Shown here: piece after piece, positions 11,101-22,538 of the stretch
How the letters are laid out: each line of letters opens with the position of its first letter
How positions within the stretch are numbered: position 1 is the first letter of the stretch
Notes under the pieces: model-generated
Told to the model about the DNA's origin: nothing
What the model saw: the letters and a program-made list of their open reading frames with translations, nothing else
Database searches by the model: none
Position numbers and translations under genes: made by a program
NCBI GenBank assembly: GCA_905182995.1
Contig: CAJJDP010000101.1
Location: forward strand, 3,099-67,098
DNA: 64,000 bases
Source: Paramecium octaurelia
Taxonomy: Eukaryota; Ciliophora; Oligohymenophorea; Peniculida; Parameciidae
Direction of reading: 5' to 3'

Positions 11101-13130
11101 TCTAAATCACTCAAAAATGGATCCAATTACGCATAGATTTTATCTTATAAATCTTTCATTCTCTATAGTCTCCTCGATTGCTTTATTTAATGTTTTTAAT
11201 TTTAATCCAATAAGTTAAATGCGACTTAGTTTTGATCTTACTTTTTCAAATTTAAATATTGCAGTTTTTACTCAAATGTCAATAAAGAGAAAGATTCTTA
11301 ATCTGAAACTTCTTTTTCAATGGCTTCAAGTTCTTTCTATTGTTGTTCAAGGTTATTCTTTTAAATGTTTTTTTCCCTTTAGATTAGTTGTTCTTCATTT
11401 AATAATTAGTATGCTGTATTTTGGATCTCCTCATAGGGTGTTCCATCTAACAGACTTCGCTGCTTTAATTACAAATGATTTATTTTGGTTTTTTTGTATT
11501 ATTATAACTACTCTTCATTCAGTAATTAATAAGAATCCAGATCAGAAACTTCAATCATATTCTCCCATTAAATTTCTTAATTAATGGTCTAATTTTAAGT
11601 TTCTGTTTGAGGTTACTTTAATTCTGATTTTTAAATTACTCCTTATTCATTAGATTTAATCCTTTTAACACATGATAAAATTGCCATTTTGAATTATCTA
11701 ACTCTAAAGGCTTTTTAAATTATTTTTGCAAAGGTGTTCAACTTCTTGTTATGTGAACATAATAGTTTGTTGATATTTTCAAAAGCTTCCTTTTTGAAGT
11801 ACACCTAATTTTATCCAAATAACAGCCCTTTGGCTTAAGTTATCCTTTTAGATATTTCCCTTACTAAAGCCTTCATATCTTGATTGCTACTAAGATGTTT
11901 TTATAATGTTATTTTTCTGTTGAATACATCTAAATGGTGAAATCTTTAATAAAATTCATTGTAAGTCATTCTATGAGGATAGCTATATTGAAAAAATTTG
12001 ATAGAATCAAGAATTCTGTATTATTTTAAGTCCTGTCTTTCCTTTAGGCATCTAATATATAATAATTAAATGTCTTTTGAAACTAAGATACTATTCAATT
12101 TAACTAGATTCTATGGTATTTCATTCTATTATTCTAAATTTTCCAAAGAGGTTTTATTATCTTCAAATTAAATTTAATTATATAGTTCTGAAAGTTAATC
12201 TTAGATTAATAATTGTTAACAATTCTTAAAAGTGTGTTAAAGGTATATCTACTCAATTTACTCTGAGATATAATTGGAAATTAGATTGGTCTATCCAGGA
12301 TAATCTAAAATACTTATCATCAAGATATTGTCATTTAAACAGGTTAAACCATTCATTATATCAATAATCTGCTACACAAACTATTAGTATTGTTCTCCAT
12401 TTTCAATCTTTTTTTCTGCTTACACGGCCTTTTAAATTTCAACATTAGGCAAATTCTCCCAGTTTTATTAAAAATATTCCATGTTCTCATAGTCAGAAAT
12501 ATCAATATAATATAATTGTACTACAAAGCCAACCAATTGTTTTTATTTATAGATGAATCTATAATTTACTACTCCTTGGGTATGTCCATTCTTGTTTGTT
12601 ATTAAGGCCTTGATTAAATTATAATAAACAATATAATCCTTACTTAAGAAGCTTACAAGATCAGTTATAATTTATGTTTTTCCATATCCTTAATTTCCAG
12701 TAATAAATAGTTGTGAACTTTTTCCCAAATCCAAATTTATGTATGCAAAAAACAAAGATGAGAAAATATGTGGAGGTACTTGATTAATGATTAATCTTTC
12801 ATCAATATACTTTTTGTATTGAATATAATCGACAAGAGATGTATTGACACTCTAGATCAGAACTTATCGATCAAGATAAACGTTATTTTTGATTTTAGAT
12901 AGAATTTCAGGTTCATTAAGATAAGGCAATTCTGTTAAATCGATTGTTTTGTGATTGCTGGCCCGGTAAACTTGATTTACGGGAACATCGCAAATTTTAT
13001 CCTCCTACAATAGGATTCTAGCTTCACTTCTTTGGTTTAACAATTTTTATAAATTCCCTCTTTAATACTTGCCTTCAATCAATGCCCAGCAGGGAGTGCC
13101 ATTAATCATCCACGCTGTGTTAATATACAT
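8154..13130 (-). CDS. Divergent unconventional myosin with MyTH4-FERM tail
   Basis: An uninterrupted minus-strand frame of 1659 codons. Residues 1-460 form a reduced myosin motor: DLTELPYLNEPEIL, PPHIFSSLFFAY, a P-loop GNQGYGKTQ at about 145-153 (canonical GESGAGKT), a relay SILDYPGQTNL, and a converter with YPHRMTYNEFYQRF. Between P-loop and relay it is much shorter than usual, and switch I (NNNSSRFGK in active motors) is not recognisable. One IQ-like segment, IIQKAFRVRQFK, follows at about 473. Residues about 520-1130 carry a tandem SD-E-[FY]-LL repeat. A MyTH4 domain (REEIFLQIFKQ, HPLPFIQYL) lies near 1270-1440, and FERM F1/F2-like sequence (LYYYQLAFDVKRNRF, IQYGGN) runs to the end. Ciliate myosins with MyTH4-FERM tails are known. 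I infer weak or no ATPase. The FERM F3 lobe is missing from this frame. The 5' part is duplicated at 13532-14442. Confidence 0.85.
9740..11570 (-). repeat. Coding tandem repeat in the myosin tail (SD-E-[FY]-LL)
   Basis: About fifteen imperfect copies follow one another in the myosin neck and tail, spaced roughly 30-50 residues. The core reads like SDPESFLLLEQ, SDYEAFLLLDE, SDIEAYLSI or SDLESYALLSD. Between cores the sequence is K/Q/E-rich and probably helical. On the + strand this appears as recurring TCAGAAATATC-like strings. I know of no named repeat with this signature. Confidence 0.7.
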
Positions 13131-13530
13131 TTCTAAATATGAATAATTAATAAAATGAAATGATACTAATGTTTTATATTAATTTAATCATAATACATCA
13201 ATTGAGTTGAAGTGTCTTATTGATTCACAATAGAGTTAGAAAATTATATTGTAAATTACACAATTTTATTAGACAAGAAAATTTATATTACAAATTATAC
13301 AAAAAATGATAGTAATGCACCAATAATTTAATTATGATTCAAAATTTATTGAATGAAACAATTGGTGGTTTATAAGTGCTATTGAGACATAAGGAAATAT
13401 ATACAGCATTAGTTCACACCAATCAACCAATCGATACACCTTTAGAAGAATTTGATACCTAAATAATCAAAATGGTTGAAGAAACACCTAAATTTCCTAT
13501 AGATTTTGAGATGTTCAGCTTTACTAAAAC
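12220..13530. repeat. First copy of 1311-bp assembly duplicate
   Basis: This segment recurs in full at 13532-14842 after one N, with equal length and no difference that I could find. It contains the 5' end of the myosin gene, its upstream spacer and the first 197 bases of the next gene (13334-13530, truncated by the N). As with the first N, this is an unmerged contig overlap. Confidence 0.92.
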
Positions 13531-13531
13531 N
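13531..13531. other. Assembly gap (single N)
   Basis: A single N separates two exact copies of a 1311-bp segment. The real chromosome probably has one copy. Confidence 0.95.
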
Positions 13532-14842
13532 CAATTCTTAAAAGTGTGTTAAAGGTATATCTACTCAATTTACTCTGAGATATAATTGGAAATTAGATTG
13601 GTCTATCCAGGATAATCTAAAATACTTATCATCAAGATATTGTCATTTAAACAGGTTAAACCATTCATTATATCAATAATCTGCTACACAAACTATTAGT
13701 ATTGTTCTCCATTTTCAATCTTTTTTTCTGCTTACACGGCCTTTTAAATTTCAACATTAGGCAAATTCTCCCAGTTTTATTAAAAATATTCCATGTTCTC
13801 ATAGTCAGAAATATCAATATAATATAATTGTACTACAAAGCCAACCAATTGTTTTTATTTATAGATGAATCTATAATTTACTACTCCTTGGGTATGTCCA
13901 TTCTTGTTTGTTATTAAGGCCTTGATTAAATTATAATAAACAATATAATCCTTACTTAAGAAGCTTACAAGATCAGTTATAATTTATGTTTTTCCATATC
14001 CTTAATTTCCAGTAATAAATAGTTGTGAACTTTTTCCCAAATCCAAATTTATGTATGCAAAAAACAAAGATGAGAAAATATGTGGAGGTACTTGATTAAT
14101 GATTAATCTTTCATCAATATACTTTTTGTATTGAATATAATCGACAAGAGATGTATTGACACTCTAGATCAGAACTTATCGATCAAGATAAACGTTATTT
14201 TTGATTTTAGATAGAATTTCAGGTTCATTAAGATAAGGCAATTCTGTTAAATCGATTGTTTTGTGATTGCTGGCCCGGTAAACTTGATTTACGGGAACAT
14301 CGCAAATTTTATCCTCCTACAATAGGATTCTAGCTTCACTTCTTTGGTTTAACAATTTTTATAAATTCCCTCTTTAATACTTGCCTTCAATCAATGCCCA
14401 GCAGGGAGTGCCATTAATCATCCACGCTGTGTTAATATACATTTCTAAATATGAATAATTAATAAAATGAAATGATACTAATGTTTTATATTAATTTAAT
14501 CATAATACATCAATTGAGTTGAAGTGTCTTATTGATTCACAATAGAGTTAGAAAATTATATTGTAAATTACACAATTTTATTAGACAAGAAAATTTATAT
14601 TACAAATTATACAAAAAATGATAGTAATGCACCAATAATTTAATTATGATTCAAAATTTATTGAATGAAACAATTGGTGGTTTATAAGTGCTATTGAGAC
14701 ATAAGGAAATATATACAGCATTAGTTCACACCAATCAACCAATCGATACACCTTTAGAAGAATTTGATACCTAAATAATCAAAATGGTTGAAGAAACACC
14801 TAAATTTCCTATAGATTTTGAGATGTTCAGCTTTACTAAAAC
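13532..14842. repeat. Second copy of 1311-bp assembly duplicate
   Basis: Copy of 12220-13530. Positions 13532-14442 repeat the myosin 5' coding end on the minus strand and must not be counted as a second myosin gene. Positions 14443-14645 are the true divergent spacer between the myosin start and the next + strand gene, about 200 bp and very AT-rich. Confidence 0.92.
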
Positions 14843-15398
14843 TTTTTGTGATGCAGAATTTATAACCGGAAATTAGATTATGTAATTTGACGATAATGTG
14901 TGGCCTGAATTTTATAGAAGTAGGAAAGACTTTTAGGAAATTAAAAAATAAGAATTTTTGGCAAGAAAAAACTTTGTAATCTCAAAAAAACTCACTCCAC
15001 TTTAAATACAAACTCATCCATTTTTTAAAAAGCCTCATTTCACTAATTACATCACAGTTAACCCAAATATATAAGAATCAAAGAGTTAAGATTTTGGAAA
15101 TTATAATACAATAGTACCTGCGTTTTCAAACTTCTTTGATGCAGCATAATACTTTAGAACTTTGATAAAATAAGAAGATAGAGTTTTCTATGATGTTGGT
15201 CCTTAATGTTTGCATTAAGTTCTAGATTTGCTTGATCTTTACATTATCACTATATATTCTGGTTAATTAGATGAAAAATTAAGAGTAGGAAAAATGCCAA
15301 ATTTTGACACAATTTAAAAAAAGTTTAAGCTGACCTATAAGTCTTAAGTCTATCCTCAGCATAAAGGATACATCTAGTTTCTGGTTTTTGAAAAATGA
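14646..15398 (+). CDS. Hypothetical protein, 250 aa
   Basis: An intronless + strand frame from ATG 14646 to TGA 15396-15398. The composition is ordinary for a soluble globular protein, with no membrane segment or signal peptide. Segments include FPIDFEMFSFT, DDNVWPEFYRSRK and a hydrophobic patch near the end, VLDLLDLYIITIYSGQL. I do not recognise a family. It is divergently arranged with the myosin gene across about 200 bp. A truncated assembly copy of its first 66 codons lies at 13334-13530. Confidence 0.7.
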
Positions 15399-15699
15399 TT
15401 GTTGAATATGTATAATAATTGATAAAAGTAAACAGTTTTAGTTATTAACTTGGTTTATTTCTCTTAATATCGTAAAGGAAATGAAATTTGATTCTTTTTT
15501 GTTTTTTAGAAATAAGATTAATATTAGATGATTAAGAATTACAGAGTGCAATTTAAATTTAGATTAGAATTAATTCTCAAAGGATGAAGTTTGAAATTTA
15601 AAAAATTCGACTTCTTCCAAATTTCAGAATTTTTATTGGCTATGATTTAATTTAGTAATTTATATAATTATCTGACAATAATATAAAGATAATATAATT
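15399..15699. other. Intergenic spacer
   Basis: AT-rich sequence between two + strand genes. Nothing recognisable was seen beyond the 3' and 5' untranslated regions expected here. Confidence 0.6.
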
Positions 15700-16850
15700 A
15701 TGTCTATACAAATTAAAAACACAAAGAGAAGTATTATTATGCATAAAATTAGATGAATTAAACTCATCCTATCAAGGCCCTCCTGGACCTGCTAGTTACA
15801 ATCCACAATTAGATTCTTCATATACGAAACCCCCAAAATGGACTATCAGAGGAGGGAATTAGAGAGAAATTTTAGTATAATAAAGCCTTCCAGGACCTGG
15901 ATAGTACCATCCTAAATTGCCAGAATCATAGAAGAAAACCCTCATTCATGGGAAGTCATATCAGTTCGACAAAGAAAAAAGTTATAAACCAGGACCAGGG
16001 TCTTACAAAATAGAAGTGTCTTAGTTATCGAAGATTGGTTTTAAAATAGGAAGCTAGAAACGATATAAAGAGGATTAAAAAAGATCCCCTGGGCCAGGAG
16101 ATTATGAAATAATTTCTAAATCTAATGTGCCATCTTTTAAAGTTGGCAAGTAATCTCGATCAGAGAAGAAAGTGAGTAATACTGTAGGACCAGGGTATTA
16201 TAATATGCCTTCGTTAATGAAAACTGATGCTGGCTTTAAAATAATTCCAAGAAGGGAAAAAACTATCTAAAACATTACTCCAGCCCCTAATGCATATGAA
16301 ATTTAATCATAAGAAAGAGTAAAATCGTTTAAGATTGGAACAAGCAAAAGAGATGGGATATTTAACAAATCTATATCACCTGGTCCTGGCGATTATTCAG
16401 TTGAGATCGTAAAGGAACAAGCAGGATACTCAATAGGCAGGAGTTAACGATCAGATAAAAAGATTGATTCAATTCCTGGTCCAGGCTATTATAAATTCGT
16501 TAAGCCTAGTAATGCACCAAAATACTCAATTTATGAGAGACATAAAGAAAAATCAGACATGAGTGGACCAGGACCATAATCATATACAATTGGAGATTTT
16601 AAGGATACTAAGACAGTGATATTTGGCCACGCAAAACGTGATAGTTATAGTAGATTAATAGTTCCAGTATGTTTAATTTATTAAGACTTAGGGACCAGGG
16701 GAATATGAGACTGATGCAAAATAAAGAAAGCCACATGTGAGTATTGTATTTGGTAGAGAGAAGAGATCATAAAGTTGTTCAGATCACACCTCGATACCAG
16801 GCCCAGGATAATATGAAATATCAACTACTTTTTATGCGAAAAAAAAATGA
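15700..16850 (+). CDS. STPGR (sperm-tail PG-rich, SHIPPO-type) repeat protein
   Basis: Two introns (22 nt after residue 10, 25 nt inside a late GPG motif) leave 367 codons. The protein is built from about ten spaced PGPG-[YED]-Y motifs, for example PGPASY, LPGPGQYHP, KPGPGSYKI, SPGPGDYEI, VGPGYYN, SPGPGDYSV, IPGPGYYKF and IPGPGQYEI. Between them lie basic F.[IV]G stretches such as FKIGTSKRD and YSIGRSQRS. This is the sperm-tail PG-rich repeat of ODF3/SHIPPO and related ciliary proteins, which bind along axonemal microtubules. A role in the ciliary axoneme is inferred from the family. The start is fixed by the short first exon, which restores the frame to an ATG. Confidence 0.9.
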
Positions 16851-17289
16851 AATGATTTGGCTTATTGAGAACTAGATAAAATATTAATTTTAATAAGTTG
16901 TTTAATTTCTTCTTGTTTTCCTATGGTTATGAGAAGTATTATTTTACCTTATATTGTGTATCTAACTGAATACAATAATATCGTTAAAGAGGAATTCAAC
17001 TTTTATAATAACAGTTCCAATAGTATTTTTTTTCTAAATGAAAATCTGTAATTAGTACAAATTATTTTTGTACATCAAATAGGACCGTCTATTTTAGGTT
17101 ATTCATCAATTTAATAAGTCTTTCATTTCAATTCATAGGCAAGTTGACTCATTGAATAAAGGCTATTATTATATTTTAGAGTTCAACTTTCAGAGCAAAT
17201 GTAAATCAGTTAGCATTGTATATTGTTTTTAAACGATAATCTGTTTTTGATCCAAAATAAAGCATTGTTTATTTTTAATAAATATAAAG
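16851..17289. other. Intergenic spacer
   Basis: AT-rich, 439 bp, between the STPGR gene and NDUFV1, both on the + strand. I see no gene or structured element. Confidence 0.6.
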
Positions 17290-18778
17290 ATGATCATAAA
17301 TAGATAATCTCATCTATTTCTAAGATTAACTTCTTCTCCTAAGTTCTATCATGGTGGTTTGAAAGATTAGGATCGAATATTCACAAATGTTTATCGTGAT
17401 GGAGATCCTTATATACAAGGTGCATTGAAGAGAGTATGATGATGAATAATTTAGGGAGATTGGCATAGAACAAAAGACATACTGACTATGGGTTAAGATT
17501 GGATTATAGATGAAATTAAGAAGAGTGGTTTAAGAGGAAGAGGAGGAGCAGGATTTCCAAGTGGTTTGAAGTATTCATTCATGCCCAAAGTCAATCCAGA
17601 CGGAAGGTAGTTATGTAATATTATATTAAAGACCATCTTATTTGGTGATCAATGCTGATGAGTCTGAACCAGGAACATGCAAAGACAGGGAAATTCTAAG
17701 ACATGATCCTCATAAATTAGTTGAGGGTGCATTATGTGTGGGATTTGCTATGAGAGCTAGAGCTGCATATATATATTGTAGAGGAGAGTTTTGGGTTGAA
17801 GCTAATGCGTTGCAACAAGCAGTTGACGAGGCATATAAAAAGGGATTCTTGGGAAAGAATGCATGTGGGAGTGGATATGATTTTGATGTCTATGTTCACA
17901 GTGGAGCAGGTGCATATATTTGCGGTGAAGAAATGGTACTATTTAGAATAAACTTAAGGGTTTAATTGAATCCTTGGAAGGAAAACCAGGCAAGCCTAGA
18001 CTTAAGCCACCTTTCCCAGCTAATGCGGGTTTATGGGGTTGTCCTACTACTGTTACTAATGTTGAAACTGTTTCTGTCTGTCCAACCATTCTCAGAAGAG
18101 GAGCGAATTGGTTTGCTTCATTTGGCAGACCCAACAACAGAGGCACCAAATTATTTTGCATTTCTGGTCACGTCAACAATCCTTGTACAGTTGAAGAAGA
18201 AATGTCTATTCCACTTAAGGAGTTGATTGAAAGACATTGTGGAGGTGTTAGAGGAGGGTGGGATAATCTCAAATGCATCATTCCAGGAGGTTCATCTGTG
18301 CCTATGTTGCCTAAAGAAGTATGTGAAACTGTCCTAATGGATTTTGATGCTTTGAGAGATGTCAGATCAGGATTGGGAACTGCTGCAGTAATTGTTATTG
18401 ACAAATCCACTGATATTATTGATGCGATCTTGAGACTAAGTAAATTCTATAAGCATGAATCATGTGGACAATGTACTCCTTGCAGGGAAGGTACTTCATG
18501 GTTGGTTGATTTATTGGAAAGAATGAAAGTGGGAAATGCTGATTTTGCTGAGATTGACTAATTGGAAGTACTGCAATCTTACTATTATTCTTAAGGAATT
18601 AACTTATTAAATTGAAGGTCATACTATATGTGCACTTGGAGATGCTGCTGCTTGGCCAGTTTAAGGGTTGATTAGATCTTACAGGGAAGAAATCGAAGAA
18701 AGAATTGAGGATTATCATTCAAAACATCCAGTCAAATCTAGACAATTGCGTAGTCATCCATAATAATCAGGTCATTGA
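17290..18778 (+). CDS. NDUFV1: NADH dehydrogenase (complex I) 51-kDa flavoprotein subunit
   Basis: The spliced frame has 463 residues after removal of introns of 21, 25, 23 and 28 nt, close to the usual length of the family. The subunit carries FMN and an Fe-S cluster (N3) and takes electrons from NADH in mitochondrial complex I. Visible motifs are the glycine-rich [32 protein letters not shown] with [12 protein letters not shown], and [10 protein letters not shown]. The 4Fe-4S ligands are CGQCTPC plus the downstream Cys in [13 protein letters not shown]. The N-terminus ([16 protein letters not shown]) is basic and hydroxylated, as expected for a mitochondrial presequence. Without splicing the frame breaks at each intron, which explains why standard translation shows only fragments. 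Confidence 0.97.
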
Positions 18779-18850
18779 TCTATTCATAAAATTGAATATA
18801 AAATTTTTTAGTTTCTCTTGTTTTTTACATATATAATAATAATAAATACT

Positions 18851-21800
18851 ATGAAAAAGCAATCAACTAATAGTCAAAATAGTTCAGTCGGATTCAATAG
18901 GACTTAAGTGTTTGAGTAAAAGGCTGAACAATCCAACCCTTTTGAAAAAACACTTAAATCAATGAACACAGACAGAAGGGCTTTGATTTAAAGTTTTTTA
19001 GGTATTGAATTTAACTAATCAAGATGCAAATGCAAATTCAAATTTGGAGCAACATCCACACAATCAAAGGGTCTTCACAAAAACTATGACTGTAGAAGCC
19101 AAGGTAGATGAAATAAAATTTGATAACATTCCAGGAGTGTTATAACAGAAAAAATTTAATTATGGTAATGTGTATAAAGAAAGATCTAAAAAAAATCCTT
19201 ATGTCATCATTTAATCTTTGGTTAGGCGATTCTTAGCCAAGAAGTTAGTCAATGAAAGAAAGAAATATTTTTAGAAATTGCTTAAAGAAGATTAAAAGAT
19301 TACAATAGTGGACAAATGGGTAAATGATGAAAAACAATGGGCTTAATCTGTTATCTCGAAGCTCAAGGTTTAACCAAAATAACCCATTCAGGAAAGAAAA
19401 ACCATTTCTGGTTTGGATAAAAACAATCCATTTTATCACACATAGATTGAAATAATGGGTGAAATGGGTGTGTTAGAAAAAGATGACTTTATAGAAATCA
19501 ATCCAGCTACTGCATTTGCTAATCCAGCTCTTCCAATCACTGAAGATATTAAATTCAAAAAACCTCCTCTTACCAGACTCAGACCTAAATCTGCCTATCA
19601 GAGTTAGGTTAAACCTAAAATTATGCCAATCCAATTACCAAATGATAATTGTCAAATCTGGAAAGCATTTTACAAGAAAAAATACGGAAGAGAGAGTTTG
19701 CATGATCTTTCGATGAAGGAAATAAAAATCACAGATGATTATATCAAAATAGAGAATCAGGAAGCTGTTAAAGACAAGGCCAGAATTAATAAAGTAAATA
19801 AAATTTTAGAGAAAGAAGTACCAAAGGAACTTAAAGTTTAGAAATAAAAATAAACTTCATCCAAAAAGAAATAATTGGAAGACAGTATTGAAGATGAAGT
19901 TCAAAGTGAATTAGTCTAATCAGAAATAGCTGATGAAGTCGAGGAAGATATCCCAGAGGAAGAAGATATAGAAGAGGCAGTTGAAGAAGAAGGAGTTGCA
20001 GAAGAGATTGATGACATCTAATCCTCTCAAATTAAAGAAGAATCAATAGTTTAAGAGTCCTCTGTTATTAGAGAATCTATTCCATCGGCCTAGAAGAGTT
20101 CAAAAATCATTAAGGAATCCATTCAAGAGGATTATGGAGATGATTTTGAGGTTGAAGAATCACAAAAAATTAAGACTCAGCAATCATAATATGAAGATGA
20201 TCAATTTGATTCCTATCATAGTCAAATGGAAGGTGATGCTCAAAGAAGGAAGGCTACTCCAAAATCTATTAGTGACAAAGCCATAATCTCACCTTAAACC
20301 TTTGTACCTGAAGTCAAATCAGTCCCTATTGAAATTGAACCAGGATGGTCTACCAAAAGAGCTAATTTAGAGGCAGAAATATTACTAAAAAATTACAAAG
20401 AAAAGTACTCTTAATTGAGAGAAGTGGAAATTAAGGATGAAGATTTTGAGCCACTCAAGTAGGAACACAGAGATCTAAAATTCATTCAATAATAAGTTAA
20501 CAATCTAATTTCCCATACTGGAGACTTCTATAAAGGTTGGAAAGATGCTGTCAATCCCTAACCAAGTTAATCAGCTGACAAACTATATGCTTAATTCCAA
20601 TATGAATTTTAAAGACTTTTATCTATGAATAGTTTAGGAACAAGATTCAGCAAAATATTATAATAAACAATAGTCAAGGATGTTCCTGTGGGTAATGTTA
20701 AGAATATTATGAGTGGAATAGATTAATAAATGTAAATTGTTTAACAAGTCTTAGAGAATCTATTATTTTAAGTGCAATAAATCTTTGATTTCAAATAAAC
20801 CATGGAAGAAATGAGATTATACAGAAAGGAAATGGATTAAAAATTATAGTGGTTATTATTTAAACAGGATAAACTTATTAATAATCAATTAGGAAAATAA
20901 TTAGAGGAAAGAGATAGAGATTTGAAAAAATTCATAGCTGCCTTATTTGAAAAATAAAGATTGGAATTCGGATCAAGAAAACTAGCAGCTACTGTAGATC
21001 CTCATTCATTGTCTGAAGCACTTTTAAAGAACCAAGGTATATTGTCATATAAATTTGAATAATCTGCATAGTCCAAAAAGGATTCAAGTGTCGGTAAGCA
21101 AAGAGATAAAAGAAGTGTAAGGGAGGAATCCTATTACTAAGCAGACTTTGAAGGTGAAGAATCTGAAAGGATTAAGACTGAAAAGTCAGATTAAAATGTC
21201 TATGAACAATCATATAAAAACAGTATTTCAGAAGACAGAGAAGTAGAAGATGGATCATAATAATCAGATATAGATTGGTAGACAGATATTAATGTATTTG
21301 AAAACACTCAGAATTCCTTTGTTGATAAGAAAGATTTAGATGTTTAATAGATTGTTGAGTACCTTTAAGAACAATTATTAAAGGAAATTTTGGAGGATCC
21401 ATTTCCAGTTAGAGGTCAATTACAAAATTCCCAAGTTAAAAATGAGTCCAACATATCTTCATAATATAGTCAATCATTTGAGGAGGAATCTTTATCAGCA
21501 TCTAAGGAAGTAGTCCCAGAACCAAAATAACCTCCTCCTCTTGCAGTAAAGCCTATTCAAACGAAAGAAAAAGTTGATGATTTTGGAATGGGCAAATCTG
21601 CTATAAATAGAGATGAGTTATCAAGAGAATTCGATTTAACTGATAATTCTTTTCCTGAATAATCCGAAAATAAAGAGGAAGGTAAGGAAATTAAGTTGGT
21701 TACAGATTTTAGATATTAGAATTTTGTAAAGTAAATTCTTGATAAGTATGGTAAAATGCTTGAAGGAAAAGAAAAGCAAGTATTAACTAAATTCCAATCA

Positions 21801-22317
21801 ATTATGAAAAAATACAAAAATGATAAATCTTAAACTTTAGGATATTTGTTTTCTACAGAATTTAAGTTCATAGATAAAAAATAGGTGAATGAAGAGTAGG
21901 CATTCTAAATTGTGCAATCTTTGGAGGAACAATTATGCGAGTAATTTTTGAAGGAATACAATGATGTACTTATATTTGATAAAAATGTTAGGGCTCAAAG
22001 TTGGATATCAAAAGTGCACTAGAATAAGCAAAGGTTGTTGTTCTGAAAATAACAGAAAAAAGAATACCAGTAGATGCTTTTAGCTCTACCTACAATCTAA
22101 ATCAAATTTATAATCATGCTTAAAGAAAACCACCTGCAAGAGAATGTCCTCTCAATTAGGAATTGGCTGAAGTATACATCAATGAGGAGATGGATAAATT
22201 TGGCAATGAAGTACATATAGAAATAATTATTCATAGGCTACTGATTTCATTCTAAGACAAATAGCTAGGACTACGATGGCAGACTTTGATAAAATTCTTC
22301 TAAAGAAAAAGAAGTGA
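18851..22317 (+). CDS. IQ-motif coiled-coil protein, unrecognised family, 1130 aa
   Basis: Three introns (22, 26 and 26 nt) give exactly 1131 codons. Near residue 110 there is an IQ-like calmodulin-binding helix, IIQSLVRRFLAKKL. The middle (about residues 330-480) is acidic, with runs of E and D such as EEDIPEEEDIEE, followed by serine-rich stretches. Long coiled-coil segments follow near 590-690. The C-terminal 200 residues are more ordered and conserved-looking, with KVVVLKITEKRIPVDAF and a last exon ending in ARTTMADFDKILLKKKK. The design fits a cytoskeletal or basal-body scaffold protein, but that is inference. The gene starts about 70 bases after NDUFV1 on the same strand. Confidence 0.75.
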
Positions 22318-22538
22318 GGCCTATTTTAAAATTAGAATTTTCATAATAATTTGTAATTACTTATTATTAATAATATTGTAATTTTTGTAATTAATTTACT
22401 ATTAAATTTGAGAAGACCAATAAATTTAAAATATTTAAGAAGTCTTTGGAGATTAGAGAAAATAATGCAAAGATGCAGTTTAATTCATTTAGAATATGAA
22501 TACCGTTTTTAAATTATTAATGTTATAATTTATATTAA

